The notes under the pieces are model-generated. The model did no database searches. It was not told where the DNA came from and was given only the letters and a program-made list of their open reading frames with translations. A program made the translations under genes and the position numbers. This document shows positions 31,913 through 38,951 of a stretch of DNA of 38,951 bases, in pieces (the stretch's first letter is position 1; every line of letters begins with the position of its first letter). The DNA is from Lachnospiraceae bacterium. Its GTDB lineage: Bacteria; Bacillota; Clostridia; Lachnospirales; Lachnospiraceae. The stretch is from assembly GCA_017408025.1 (NCBI GenBank), contig JAFQVJ010000052.1, positions 1-38,951 of the forward strand, in the 5' to 3' direction.

Positions 31913-33241
31913 ATGAAAGCAATGCAGGACAAGATAATTGCCATAATAACCAATATGGTATTAGCACTGGCACTTATCGTAGTTGCAAGCACTATAAGCA
32001 GTGATGTGACAGGAATTAGCGAAGGGGAAACAGGAGAGTTAGACAACAATGAAGGCAGAGTTGCAGATGTCGATGCTTCATTAATTGCATCAGATGACTT
32101 GGTCGTAGGAGAGCCTGGTGTATCTAATCAAGGTGCAAGTAAGGAAGCAGAAGGGGTAGTAGATGTAGCAACAATCAACGATTCTGACGAAGTTGTAGAG
32201 TACTGTGAGGTTACAAAGTTTGGTAGCGGGGAGAAGGTACCACTTGTACAGGCAGTAAAATTAGAATATGAGGATGCATTCCTCGTAAATGTATCAAATG
32301 TTCTCAATGTCAGAGCTGATGCCAGCGAAGACGCAGAAATCGTAGGAAAGATTTATGCAGGTCAAGGTGGAACAGTTATTTGGCAGGGCGACGGATGGTC
32401 ACATGTGCGTTCAGGTAATGTAATAGGATACATTAAGGACGAATACGCATGGTTCGGTCAGGACGTTAAAGACCAGATTGAGGAGAGTGGACAGCAGTTC
32501 GCAGTTGTAACAGCTAGTAAGCTTAGAGTGAGATTGCAGGCTAGTACATCAAGCTCAACTCTTGGTATGGTAGTTAACGGTGAGAAGCTTCAGGTGGTTG
32601 AATATGGTAAAGAGTGGACAAAGGTAATATTTGAGAATGCCGCAGCTTATGTGTCATCTGATTATATTACATTAGAGCGTTCTATCGGAACTGGTGTGAC
32701 CCTTGAGGAAGAGCAGATAGCAGCAGAAGCTGAAGAAGCTCGTAAGCAGGCCATTGCAGAGGAAGAAGAGAGAAAAAGACAAGAGGCAGAAGAGCAGAGA
32801 AGAAAAGAACAGGAAGCTATGGAAAGGGCAATCGCCAATAGTGGCGTGGCTGAAATTGTGAAGACATCAGGAGTGAGCATTTCAGCGGAGGATGCCTACC
32901 TTATTGCATGCTGTGTATCAGCAGAGGTAGGAAGCAGCTCATATGATTGTCAGTTAGCTGTAGCAAATGTTATTCTCAACAGATACAAAGCAGGATACGC
33001 TAATTCAATTAAAGGCGTTATCTATGCAAAGAACCAGTTCTCTGTAACAAAGAACGGTTCAATGGATAAATACATTAAAAATGGTCCAAGATCAACAAGT
33101 GTGCAGGCAGTTAAGGCAGCGCTTGAAGGAAATAATAACATGGTAGGTTATTACCATTTCTGTTATCTTCCATCAGCCAACTTTAACAAATATTCATCTT
33201 ATATTATTCTTGGCTCAGAAGTATTTTATCGTTCAAAATAG
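31913..33241 (+). CDS. Secreted SH3-domain cell wall hydrolase, SleB/CwlJ type
   Basis: 442 aa. The N-terminal signal or anchor helix is about 8-28. Residues 30-110 are acidic and probably disordered. Two bacterial SH3 domains follow (about 123-185, VSNVLNVRADASEDAEIVGKI; and 195-258, ASKLRVRLQASTSSSTLGMV), likely wall-binding. A highly charged coiled coil spans about 262-305 (AEEARKQAIAEEEERKRQ). The C-terminal Hydrolase_2 domain (about 320-442) shows LIACCVSAEVGSSSYDCQLAVANVILNR with the conserved Glu, then GVIYAKNQFSVTKNGS and YHFCYLP. In spore formers SleB degrades cortex; the SH3-plus-coiled-coil layout suggests a vegetative wall-remodelling enzyme here. Strong own promoter and terminator. 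Confidence 0.9.
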   Translation: MKAMQDKIIAIITNMVLALALIVVASTISSDVTGISEGETGELDNNEGRVADVDASLIASDDLVVGEPGVSNQGASKEAEGVVDVATINDSDEVVEYCEVTKFGSGEKVPLVQAVKLEYEDAFLVNVSNVLNVRADASEDAEIVGKIYAGQGGTVIWQGDGWSHVRSGNVIGYIKDEYAWFGQDVKDQIEESGQQFAVVTASKLRVRLQASTSSSTLGMVVNGEKLQVVEYGKEWTKVIFENAAAYVSSDYITLERSIGTGVTLEEEQIAAEAEEARKQAIAEEEERKRQEAEEQRRKEQEAMERAIANSGVAEIVKTSGVSISAEDAYLIACCVSAEVGSSSYDCQLAVANVILNRYKAGYANSIKGVIYAKNQFSVTKNGSMDKYIKNGPRSTSVQAVKAALEGNNNMVGYYHFCYLPSANFNKYSSYIILGSEVFYRSK

Positions 33242-33249
33242 TCATCAAT

Positions 33250-33281
33250 GGGAAGCAGGTGAAAAACCTGCTTCCTTTTTT
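33250..33281 (+). terminator. Rho-independent terminator after the wall hydrolase gene
   Basis: Stem GGAAGCAGGT/ACCTGCTTCC with loop GAAAA (33251-33275), then six T residues. Confidence 0.9.
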
Positions 33282-33283
33282 AC

Positions 33284-33312
33284 TTCACAACTGGGCTAAA
33301 GTGTGTTAAACT
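33284..33312 (+). promoter_or_regulatory. Putative argF promoter
   Basis: TTCACA (33284-33289), 17-base spacer, TAAACT (33307-33312), immediately after the preceding terminator. No ARG-box was recognised. Confidence 0.45.
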
Positions 33313-33366
33313 ATGCAAGTGTACGGGCAACGTGCAGAATACTGGAATAGGAAAGAGGGAATACAT

Positions 33367-34371
33367 ATGGAATCGTTAGTAGGACGAAATTTTCTGACTT
33401 TGAAGGATTTTACACCAGAGGAGATAGGGTATCTGGTTGATCTGGCAGCAGATTTGAAGGATAAAAAGAAAAAAGGTATACAGACTGAATATTGTAAAGG
33501 AAAGAACGTAGCACTTATATTTGAAAAGACAAGTACCAGAACAAGGTGTTCATTTGAGGTTGCAGCAAGCGACCTGGGTATGGGTTCGACATATCTTGAC
33601 CCAAAGGCATCACAGATTGGCAAGAAGGAAAGCATAGCTGACACAGCCAGAGTACTTGGAAGAATGTATGAAGGTATAGAGTACAGAGGATTTGGACAGG
33701 AGATAGTTGAGGAGCTTGCCAAGTACGCAGGTGTTCCAGTGTGGAATGGTCTTACAAATGAGTATCATCCAACACAGATGATAGCTGACCTGTTGACCAT
33801 AAAAGAAAAATTTGGAACATTTAAGGGACTTAAATTCGTATATATGGGTGATGCCAGATATAATATGGGTAATTCACTTATGATAGCTTGTGCGAAGATG
33901 GGAATTGATTTTGTGGCATGTACATCAAAGAAATATTTCCCAGAAGCTGAGCTTGTAAAGCAGTGTGAAGAATATGCCAAGGCATCCGGAGCGACAGTAA
34001 CACTTTCTGATGATGTCATGGAGGCTACAAAGGGTGCTGACATTATTTATACAGATGTATGGGTATCTATGGGCGAGCCAGATGAAATATGGGCAGAGCG
34101 TATAAGCGAGCTTTCATCATATCAGGTAAATAAGAAGGTAATGGATAATACATCAGACAGAAGCGTATTTATGCATTGTCTTCCAGCGTTCCATGATCTT
34201 AAGACACAGGTGGGAAGAGAGGTCTTTGAGAAATTCGGTTTATCTGAACTGGAAGTGACAGATGAAGTCTTTGAGTCAGAGAAATCAGTAGTATTCGATG
34301 AGGCTGAGAACAGAATGCATTCCATAAAGGCTATTATGCTTGCGACTCTTGGAGGATATCATTTGTCGTAA
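33367..34371 (+). CDS. argF: Ornithine carbamoyltransferase
   Basis: 334 aa from ATG 33367, with GAGGG seven bases upstream; the frame extends to 33313 without a start context. It makes citrulline from ornithine and carbamoyl phosphate. Motifs are the carbamoyl-phosphate loop EKTSTRTR (S56-R60), [29 protein letters not shown] (HPTQ), and the ornithine-binding [12 protein letters not shown] (SMG). The catalytic loop is [10 protein letters not shown] (HCLP). Length fits the anabolic or catabolic enzyme equally; no arginine deiminase or carbamate kinase gene is nearby, so the biosynthetic role is the simpler reading. Confidence 0.95.
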   Translation: MESLVGRNFLTLKDFTPEEIGYLVDLAADLKDKKKKGIQTEYCKGKNVALIFEKTSTRTRCSFEVAASDLGMGSTYLDPKASQIGKKESIADTARVLGRMYEGIEYRGFGQEIVEELAKYAGVPVWNGLTNEYHPTQMIADLLTIKEKFGTFKGLKFVYMGDARYNMGNSLMIACAKMGIDFVACTSKKYFPEAELVKQCEEYAKASGATVTLSDDVMEATKGADIIYTDVWVSMGEPDEIWAERISELSSYQVNKKVMDNTSDRSVFMHCLPAFHDLKTQVGREVFEKFGLSELEVTDEVFESEKSVVFDEAENRMHSIKAIMLATLGGYHLS

Positions 34372-34417
34372 GGCATATGGCATCGTGGAGAAAGACTGTA
34401 GATAGCAGGAGGCAGAT

Positions 34418-34705
34418 ATGGATTATGTGAGAAGAAAAAAGCCATTCAGACATTTGGGAAGAGTGGTAGATATCATCAATTTAATATTGTCAGCAATAGT
34501 GCTTGTGTGTGCTGTGCTCGTTGCCATAAATGCAGAGAAAAATATGCTACTTTTTCCTGTTGCGTTTATGTGTACAGGTCTTATTAATCTGGCACTTGCT
34601 ATCAAATATTATAAGCGCAGAGAAACGTTTAAGTGCGTAGGATTATTGGTTGGATTTATAGCATTTATGGGATTTGGAATATTTAGCCTTATAGTGGTAT
34701 TGTGA
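34418..34705 (+). CDS. Small three-helix membrane protein, function unknown
   Basis: 95 aa, with AGGAGGC upstream of the ATG. The N-terminus is basic (YVRRKKPFRHLGR). Three hydrophobic helices follow (about 18-38, 45-62 and 72-94), with the charged loop KYYKRRETFK between the second and third. I do not recognise the family with confidence. The stop codon overlaps the start region of birA (34702-34705), and the ribosome site is good, so it is probably a real gene in a birA-dusB operon. No catalytic residues or binding motifs are visible. Confidence 0.7.
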   Translation: MDYVRRKKPFRHLGRVVDIINLILSAIVLVCAVLVAINAEKNMLLFPVAFMCTGLINLALAIKYYKRRETFKCVGLLVGFIAFMGFGIFSLIVVL

Positions 34706-35469
34706 TGGTTATGATGAATAATGATTATAATATGATAAAGCTGGCAGAGGTGGATTCTACAAACGAGTATGCAAAGAAGATAGCTAAAGCTGGCGCAAAA
34801 CATTTTACAGTGGTTATAGCAGAAAAGCAGAGCGCAGGAAAAGGACGGCTTGGCAGGAGATTTTTAAGTCATGCGGGAACGGGAATCTTCATGAGCATAG
34901 TGCTGCGACCAGATATAGAGCCGGAAATGGCAAGCAGATTGACGCTGGTAGCAGCTGTTGCGGTACGAAGAGTGCTAAATAATATATGCCAACTGGAAAC
35001 GGCTATAAAGTGGCCAAATGATCTGGTATCAGATGGAAAGAAGGTGTGTGGCATATTGACAGAAATGTCCACAGAGATGGGCAGAGTTAAATATGTCATA
35101 TTGGGCGTAGGCATAAATGTTTCTAACGAGTCATTTGAGGATGAGTTGTCAGATGTGGCAACATCCATTCTTATGCTTACAGGGAAGAGATATGATAAGG
35201 AAACCATCATAGAAGCGGTACTAAAGGAATTTCTTTTATATTACGAAAAGTTTTTAATCACAGGAGACTTGTCGTGTATAAAGAGGGAATATGATAGCTG
35301 TCTTGTGAATAAGGACAAGATGGTAAAGATAATAAACGGAAATACAGTTCTTCAAGGTATATGCAGAGGTGTAGGCAATGCTGGAGAACTGCTGGTAGAG
35401 ACTGAAAAAGGCATGGAAAAGATAATATCAGGCGAAGTATCAGTGAGAGGAGTGTACGGTTATGTATAA
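34702..35469 (+). CDS. birA: Biotin-[acetyl-CoA-carboxylase] ligase, no HTH domain
   Basis: About 255 aa from GTG 34702. ATGs at 34705, 34711 and 34714 are equally possible, since no clear ribosome site decides. It attaches biotin to carboxylase carrier domains via biotinyl-AMP. The catalytic domain starts at once: EVDSTNEYAKKIAK, AEKQSAGKGRLGRRFLSH (the biotin/AMP loop, with GRLGR in place of GRGRRGR), GTGIFMSIVLRP, and KWPNDLVSDGKKVCGILTE with the catalytic Lys. ILGVGINV follows, and the small C-terminal SH3-like domain is about 205-255. The N-terminal DNA-binding domain of bifunctional BirA is absent, so it should not act as a repressor. It overlaps the genes on both sides. Confidence 0.92.
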   Translation: MMVMMNNDYNMIKLAEVDSTNEYAKKIAKAGAKHFTVVIAEKQSAGKGRLGRRFLSHAGTGIFMSIVLRPDIEPEMASRLTLVAAVAVRRVLNNICQLETAIKWPNDLVSDGKKVCGILTEMSTEMGRVKYVILGVGINVSNESFEDELSDVATSILMLTGKRYDKETIIEAVLKEFLLYYEKFLITGDLSCIKREYDSCLVNKDKMVKIINGNTVLQGICRGVGNAGELLVETEKGMEKIISGEVSVRGVYGYV

Positions 35470-35794
35470 CGAAAATGATGAAAACGTAGTGCTATGTGGT
35501 GCTAACTCATATACACAGATGTTTTACTTTAATGAAGATCAATTTGGCAATCTTCCAGATAGCATTAAGGATGAACTGAAGGCCATGTGTGTTATATTCA
35601 CAGAGGATATAGGCGGTATACTGACACTGGAGTACAACTTGGACGGAGAATTGGAATTCAAGGTTCGCACAGACGAGCAGGATTATCTCTTTGATGAGAT
35701 AGGTTGTGGGCTTCGAATTAAGGATTTGCAGACAAAGAAGAGAGAGCTGCTGGAGGCACTTGAATTATACTATAAAACATTTAATTTTAATTAG
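35462..35794 (+). CDS. Conserved-looking hypothetical protein between birA and dusB
   Basis: 110 aa; its ATG overlaps the end of birA by eight bases, and dusB starts eight bases after it, so it is embedded in an operon. The protein is acidic, soluble and predicted alpha/beta: YTQMFYFNEDQFGNLPDSIKDELKAMCVIFTEDIGGILTLEY, then LEFKVRTDEQDYLFDEIGCGLRI, and a final helix RELLEALELYYKTF. It resembles an uncharacterised family (possibly DUF6145) that I associate with Lachnospiraceae, but I cannot confirm that here. No known catalytic motif. Confidence 0.75.
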   Translation: MYNENDENVVLCGANSYTQMFYFNEDQFGNLPDSIKDELKAMCVIFTEDIGGILTLEYNLDGELEFKVRTDEQDYLFDEIGCGLRIKDLQTKKRELLEALELYYKTFNFN

Positions 35795-35801
35795 GTAAGA
35801 A

Positions 35802-36758
35802 ATGATACAGATAGGAAATACTAAGATAGAAAACAGAATAGCGTTAGGGCCTATGGCAGGGGTTACAGACCTGCCATTTCGTATGCTTTGCAAGGAGCAG
35901 GGATGTGGTCTTATATACACAGAGATGGTCAGTGCAAAGGCTATACTTTACAACAATAAAAATACTATAGATTTGTTGAAAAGTGATGAGCTGGAGCGGC
36001 CTGTGGCACTGCAATTATTTGGCTCTGATCCAGATATTATGGCAGAGATAGGCGAGAGAGTATCGGAAGGTCCATATGACTTTATAGATGTGAACATGGG
36101 ATGTCCAGTTCCGAAGATTGTCAACAATGGTGAGGGCTCTGCACTTATGAAGAATCCGGAACTTGCGGGAAAGATTATTGAAGCTATGGCGAAGAAGTGC
36201 AAGAAACCAGTGACGGTTAAATTCAGAAAAGGCTTTAATGATGACAATATAAATGCAGTGGAGTTTGCAAAGAGAATGGAGGCATCGGGAGCTGCTCTTG
36301 TGGCGGTTCATGGTAGAACCAGAGAACAGTATTACAGTGGATGTGCGGACTGGGATATCATAAGGCAGGTAAAGGAAGCGGTGTCTATACCAGTCATAGG
36401 CAATGGTGATATACGTTCGCCGGAAGATGCAAAGCGCATGATAGATGAAACGGGTTGCGACATGATTATGATAGGTCGAGCTGCCAGAGGTAATCCGTGG
36501 ATATTTGGTCAGGTGAGAGATTTCCTTGAAACAGGACTTTTGAGAGAAAAGCCATCTATAGAAGAGGTCAAGGCCATGATAAAACGTCATTGCAGGATGC
36601 TTGTAGATTATAAAGGTGAGTATACAGGTATGCGGGAGATGCGAAAGCATGTGGCATGGTATATATTTGGTTATCCTCATGCGGCAGCCATAAGAAATGC
36701 AGTAAATGCAGTTGAAAACATGGAACAGCTGGAAGAATTGCTGCTTAAGATAACTTAG
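35802..36758 (+). CDS. dusB: tRNA-dihydrouridine synthase DusB
   Basis: 318 aa. It reduces uridines in the tRNA D loop with FMN and NADPH. The TIM barrel shows [34 protein letters not shown] and [20 protein letters not shown], with the catalytic Cys at 101. [32 protein letters not shown] and [15 protein letters not shown] (FMN phosphate site) follow. The C-terminal helical tRNA-binding domain is about 245-318. The order dusB-greA-lysS is widespread in Firmicutes. A separate promoter for greA lies between the two genes. Confidence 0.95.
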   Translation: MIQIGNTKIENRIALGPMAGVTDLPFRMLCKEQGCGLIYTEMVSAKAILYNNKNTIDLLKSDELERPVALQLFGSDPDIMAEIGERVSEGPYDFIDVNMGCPVPKIVNNGEGSALMKNPELAGKIIEAMAKKCKKPVTVKFRKGFNDDNINAVEFAKRMEASGAALVAVHGRTREQYYSGCADWDIIRQVKEAVSIPVIGNGDIRSPEDAKRMIDETGCDMIMIGRAARGNPWIFGQVRDFLETGLLREKPSIEEVKAMIKRHCRMLVDYKGEYTGMREMRKHVAWYIFGYPHAAAIRNAVNAVENMEQLEELLLKIT

Positions 36759-36815
36759 AGGAGCCAAGGGAATAAGCAAAACGAAAGACGAAACAAAAGA
36801 CGTAATGTGTAAGTC

Positions 36816-36845
36816 TTGACAATAACTGGATTAACATTGTATAAT
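36816..36845 (+). promoter_or_regulatory. Promoter of greA
   Basis: TTGACA (36816-36821), 18-base spacer, TATAAT (36840-36845); the ATG is 35 bases downstream. Confidence 0.8.
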
Positions 36846-36879
36846 TGAGTGAAAATTTTATGAAATGGGGTAAAATGAA

Positions 36880-37362
36880 ATGGCAGAAAAGAAAAACATT
36901 TTAACATATGCAGGTCTTACAAAGCTTGAGGAAGAGCTTCAGGATCTTAAAGTAAACAAAAGATCAGAGGTTGCTCAGAAGATAAAGGAAGCCAGAGAAC
37001 AGGGCGATTTATCAGAGAATGCTGAGTATGATGCAGCTAAAGATGAGCAGAGAGATATCGAAGCAAGAATCGAAGAAATCGAAAAAATCCTTAAAAACGC
37101 AGAAGTAGTTGATGAGGACGACGTAGATACAAAGACAATCAATGTTGGATGTAAGGTAAGAGTATTGGATAAGGAATATGATGAGGAGCTTGAATTCAAA
37201 ATCGTAGGTTCTACAGAGGCAAGCAGCCTTAATGGTATGATTTCAAATGAATCACCACTTGGAAGCGCGCTTATAGGTAAGAAGGTAGGAAACGTAGTAA
37301 GCGTAGAGACACAGGATGGAGTAGTTAAGTACAAGGTACTTGCTATTGAGAGAGTAAACTAA
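36880..37362 (+). CDS. greA: GreA, transcription elongation factor
   Basis: 160 aa, the usual GreA length, with ATGGGG upstream. It enters the RNA polymerase secondary channel and triggers transcript cleavage in backtracked complexes. The N-terminal coiled coil (about 8-80) has LTKLEEELQDLKVNKRSEVAQKIKEAREQGDLSENAEYDAAKDEQ, with the tip acidic residues in DLSENAEYDAAK. The C-terminal FKBP-like domain (about 85-158) includes INVGCKVRVLD, GSTEAS, ISNESPLGSALIGKKVGNVV and the closing YKVLAIERV. It is followed by a strong terminator and lysS. Confidence 0.97.
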   Translation: MAEKKNILTYAGLTKLEEELQDLKVNKRSEVAQKIKEAREQGDLSENAEYDAAKDEQRDIEARIEEIEKILKNAEVVDEDDVDTKTINVGCKVRVLDKEYDEELEFKIVGSTEASSLNGMISNESPLGSALIGKKVGNVVSVETQDGVVKYKVLAIERVN

Positions 37363-37394
37363 GTGTAATAATTCAGAACCAGACATAAACATTG

Positions 37395-37445
37395 AAAAAC
37401 AGACTTTTGAAAGTAAACTTTCACGGTCTGTTTTTCATAGTGTTA
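37395..37445 (+). terminator. Rho-independent terminator between greA and lysS
   Basis: Outer stem AAAAACAGAC (37395-37404) pairs with GTCTGTTTTT (37436-37445), with an inner GAAAGT-AA-ACTTTC hairpin. It separates greA from lysS, though the lysS ribosome site is only about 10 bases away. Confidence 0.85.
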
Positions 37446-37470
37446 AGTATAAACAGAGAGGAAAAGAAAA

Positions 37471-38951
37471 ATGGCTGAGCAGAACAATAATCAGAATCAG
37501 GTACAGGATGTAAATCAGTTGCTTAAGGTAAGAAGAGAAAAGCTTGCTGACTTACAGGAAAGAGGCAAGGATCCATTCCAGATTACAAAGTATGATGTGA
37601 CACATCATAGCATGGAGATAAAGGAAAATTTTGATGAGTTAGACGGACAGACAGTATCTATCGCAGGTAGAATGATGTTCAAGAGAGTTATGGGTAAAGC
37701 TTCATTCTGTAGCGTTCAGGATCTTCAGGGCAGCATCCAGTCATACGTGGCAAGAGATGATATCGGTGAGGAAGATTATGCAGATTTTAAGAAGTATGAC
37801 ATTGGTGATATCTTAGGTATTGAAGGTATTGTATTTAAAACAAAGACAGGTGAAATGTCTGTACATGCCAAGAAGGTTACTCTTTTATCTAAGTCACTTC
37901 AGATTCTTCCAGAGAAGTATCATGGTCTTACAGATACAGATACAAGATATCGTCAGAGATATGTTGATTTGATTATGAATGCGGATGTAAAGGAGACATT
38001 TATCAAGCGTTCAAAGGTGTTAAGCTCTATTCGTAAGTTCCTTGATGGACAGGGCTTTATGGAGGTTGAGACACCAATGCTTGTTTCTAATGCAGGTGGT
38101 GCAGCAGCAAGACCATTTGAGACACATTTCAACGCTCTCGATGAGGATTTGAAGCTTAGAATTTCCCTTGAGCTTTATCTTAAGAGACTTATCGTAGGTG
38201 GTATGGAAAGAGTTTACGAAATCGGACGAGTATTCCGTAACGAAGGTCTTGATACAAGACATAATCCAGAGTTCACTCTTATGGAGCTTTATCAGGCATA
38301 CACAGATTATCACGGCATGATGGATCTTACGGAGAATCTTTTCCGTTATGTAGCCCAGGAAGTAAACGGAAGCTTAGTTCTTCAGTATGGTGAGCACACG
38401 ATGGATTTATCTAAGCCATTTGAACGTATCACTATGGTAGATGCTGTTAAGAAGTATGCTGGTGTTGATTTTAATGACATTCACACACTTGAAGAAGCAA
38501 GAGCAATTGCCAAGGAGAAGAACGTAGAGTTCGAGGCAAGACATACAAAGGGTGATATACTGAACCTCTTCTTCGAAGAGTATGTAGAAGAGCACCTCAT
38601 CCAGCCTACATTTGTTATGGATCATCCAATTGAGATATCTCCTCTTACAAAGAAGAAGCCAGATAATCCAGAATATGTAGAGCGTTTTGAGATGTTTATG
38701 AATGGATGGGAGATGTGTAACGCATACTCAGAGCTTAATGACCCAATCGACCAGAGAGAGCGTTTCAAGGCTCAGGAGGCAGCTTTGGCAGCAGGTGATG
38801 ACGAGGCTAACACAACAGATGAGGACTTCTTAAATGCGCTTTCAATCGGTATGCCACCAACAGGCGGTATCGGTTACGGTATTGATAGATTGACAATGCT
38901 TATGACAAATAGTCCTGCCATAAGAGATGTGTTGTTGTTCCCAACGATGAA
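37471..38951 (+). CDS. lysS: Class II lysyl-tRNA synthetase, truncated by the window end
   Basis: About 493 codons are visible from ATG 37471 (AGAGAGG upstream); the frame is still open at the last base, and only a few C-terminal residues should be missing. It charges tRNA-Lys. The N-terminal OB fold (about 60-150) binds the anticodon: [23 protein letters not shown]. The catalytic core shows motif 1 around [15 protein letters not shown], motif 2 as [22 protein letters not shown] and motif 3 as [17 protein letters not shown]. No T-box or other leader element precedes it. Confidence 0.96.
   Translation, partial: MAEQNNNQNQVQDVNQLLKVRREKLADLQERGKDPFQITKYDVTHHSMEIKENFDELDGQTVSIAGRMMFKRVMGKASFCSVQDLQGSIQSYVARDDIGEEDYADFKKYDIGDILGIEGIVFKTKTGEMSVHAKKVTLLSKSLQILPEKYHGLTDTDTRYRQRYVDLIMNADVKETFIKRSKVLSSIRKFLDGQGFMEVETPMLVSNAGGAAARPFETHFNALDEDLKLRISLELYLKRLIVGGMERVYEIGRVFRNEGLDTRHNPEFTLMELYQAYTDYHGMMDLTENLFRYVAQEVNGSLVLQYGEHTMDLSKPFERITMVDAVKKYAGVDFNDIHTLEEARAIAKEKNVEFEARHTKGDILNLFFEEYVEEHLIQPTFVMDHPIEISPLTKKKPDNPEYVERFEMFMNGWEMCNAYSELNDPIDQRERFKAQEAALAAGDDEANTTDEDFLNALSIGMPPTGGIGYGIDRLTMLMTNSPAIRDVLLFPTM

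Noticed and set aside
37363-37470. A T-box leader before lysS
   Set aside because: The gap is about 100 bases and is filled by a terminator; no T-box sequence or specifier structure is present.

Overview
The window is a contiguous chromosomal segment from an AT-rich, low-GC Gram-positive bacterium. Gene content and order point to the Clostridia, most likely Lachnospiraceae: ferrous-iron uptake genes with a FeoB-associated Cys-rich membrane peptide, hprK with rapZ-whiA-crh, a SleB-type wall hydrolase, dusB-greA-lysS, and an LtaS/MdoB-type sulfatase. There is no phage, CRISPR array, rRNA or tRNA. The species cannot be fixed from the sequence alone.

Layout. 1-4340 is an iron module: a DtxR/MntR-family regulator on the minus strand, divergent from a Fur-family regulator, then feoA, feoB and a 52-aa FeoB-associated peptide. 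The promoters overlap palindromes and a Fur-box-like site. 4341-4807 holds no gene; it carries two different structured repeat-like sequences. ribU (minus strand) sits behind an FMN riboswitch. It is divergent from an LTA-synthase-like gene interrupted by one in-frame TAA. 7296-7710 holds a terminator, a dispersed repeat and the pst control region. 7711-14168 is a complete phosphate module: pstSCAB, phoU and a response regulator/sensor kinase pair. PstS has its two halves in circularly permuted order. 14306-16600 is ftsH with a long Gly/Tyr/Asn-rich N-terminal tail. After another repeat come uvrC, hprK, glk, murB, rapZ, whiA and a crh-like gene, linking repair, carbon-catabolite signalling and envelope synthesis. 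dnaE and pfkA follow, then a Ktr-type K+ transporter pair, an RNA methyltransferase, a secreted SH3/SleB wall hydrolase, argF, birA with two small unknown proteins, dusB, greA, and lysS running off the window end.

The most unusual material is non-coding. A near-perfect palindrome (TTGTATAGGAAAGTT, 5-nt loop, AACTTTCCTATACAA) occurs four times, each time just downstream of a hairpin or terminator at an operon end. In two copies it is followed by a nearly identical ~130-nt module with several nested helices and an embedded 35-45 codon frame. In a third copy it is followed by a different module that keeps a short core. A separate ~200-nt multi-branched inverted-repeat structure lies beside ribU.

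Other notable points are the permuted PstS, the low-complexity FtsH tail, an HPr paralogue with Glu in place of His15 (beside hprK in the same gene run), and a DtxR-family regulator with the iron-type Cys ligand.
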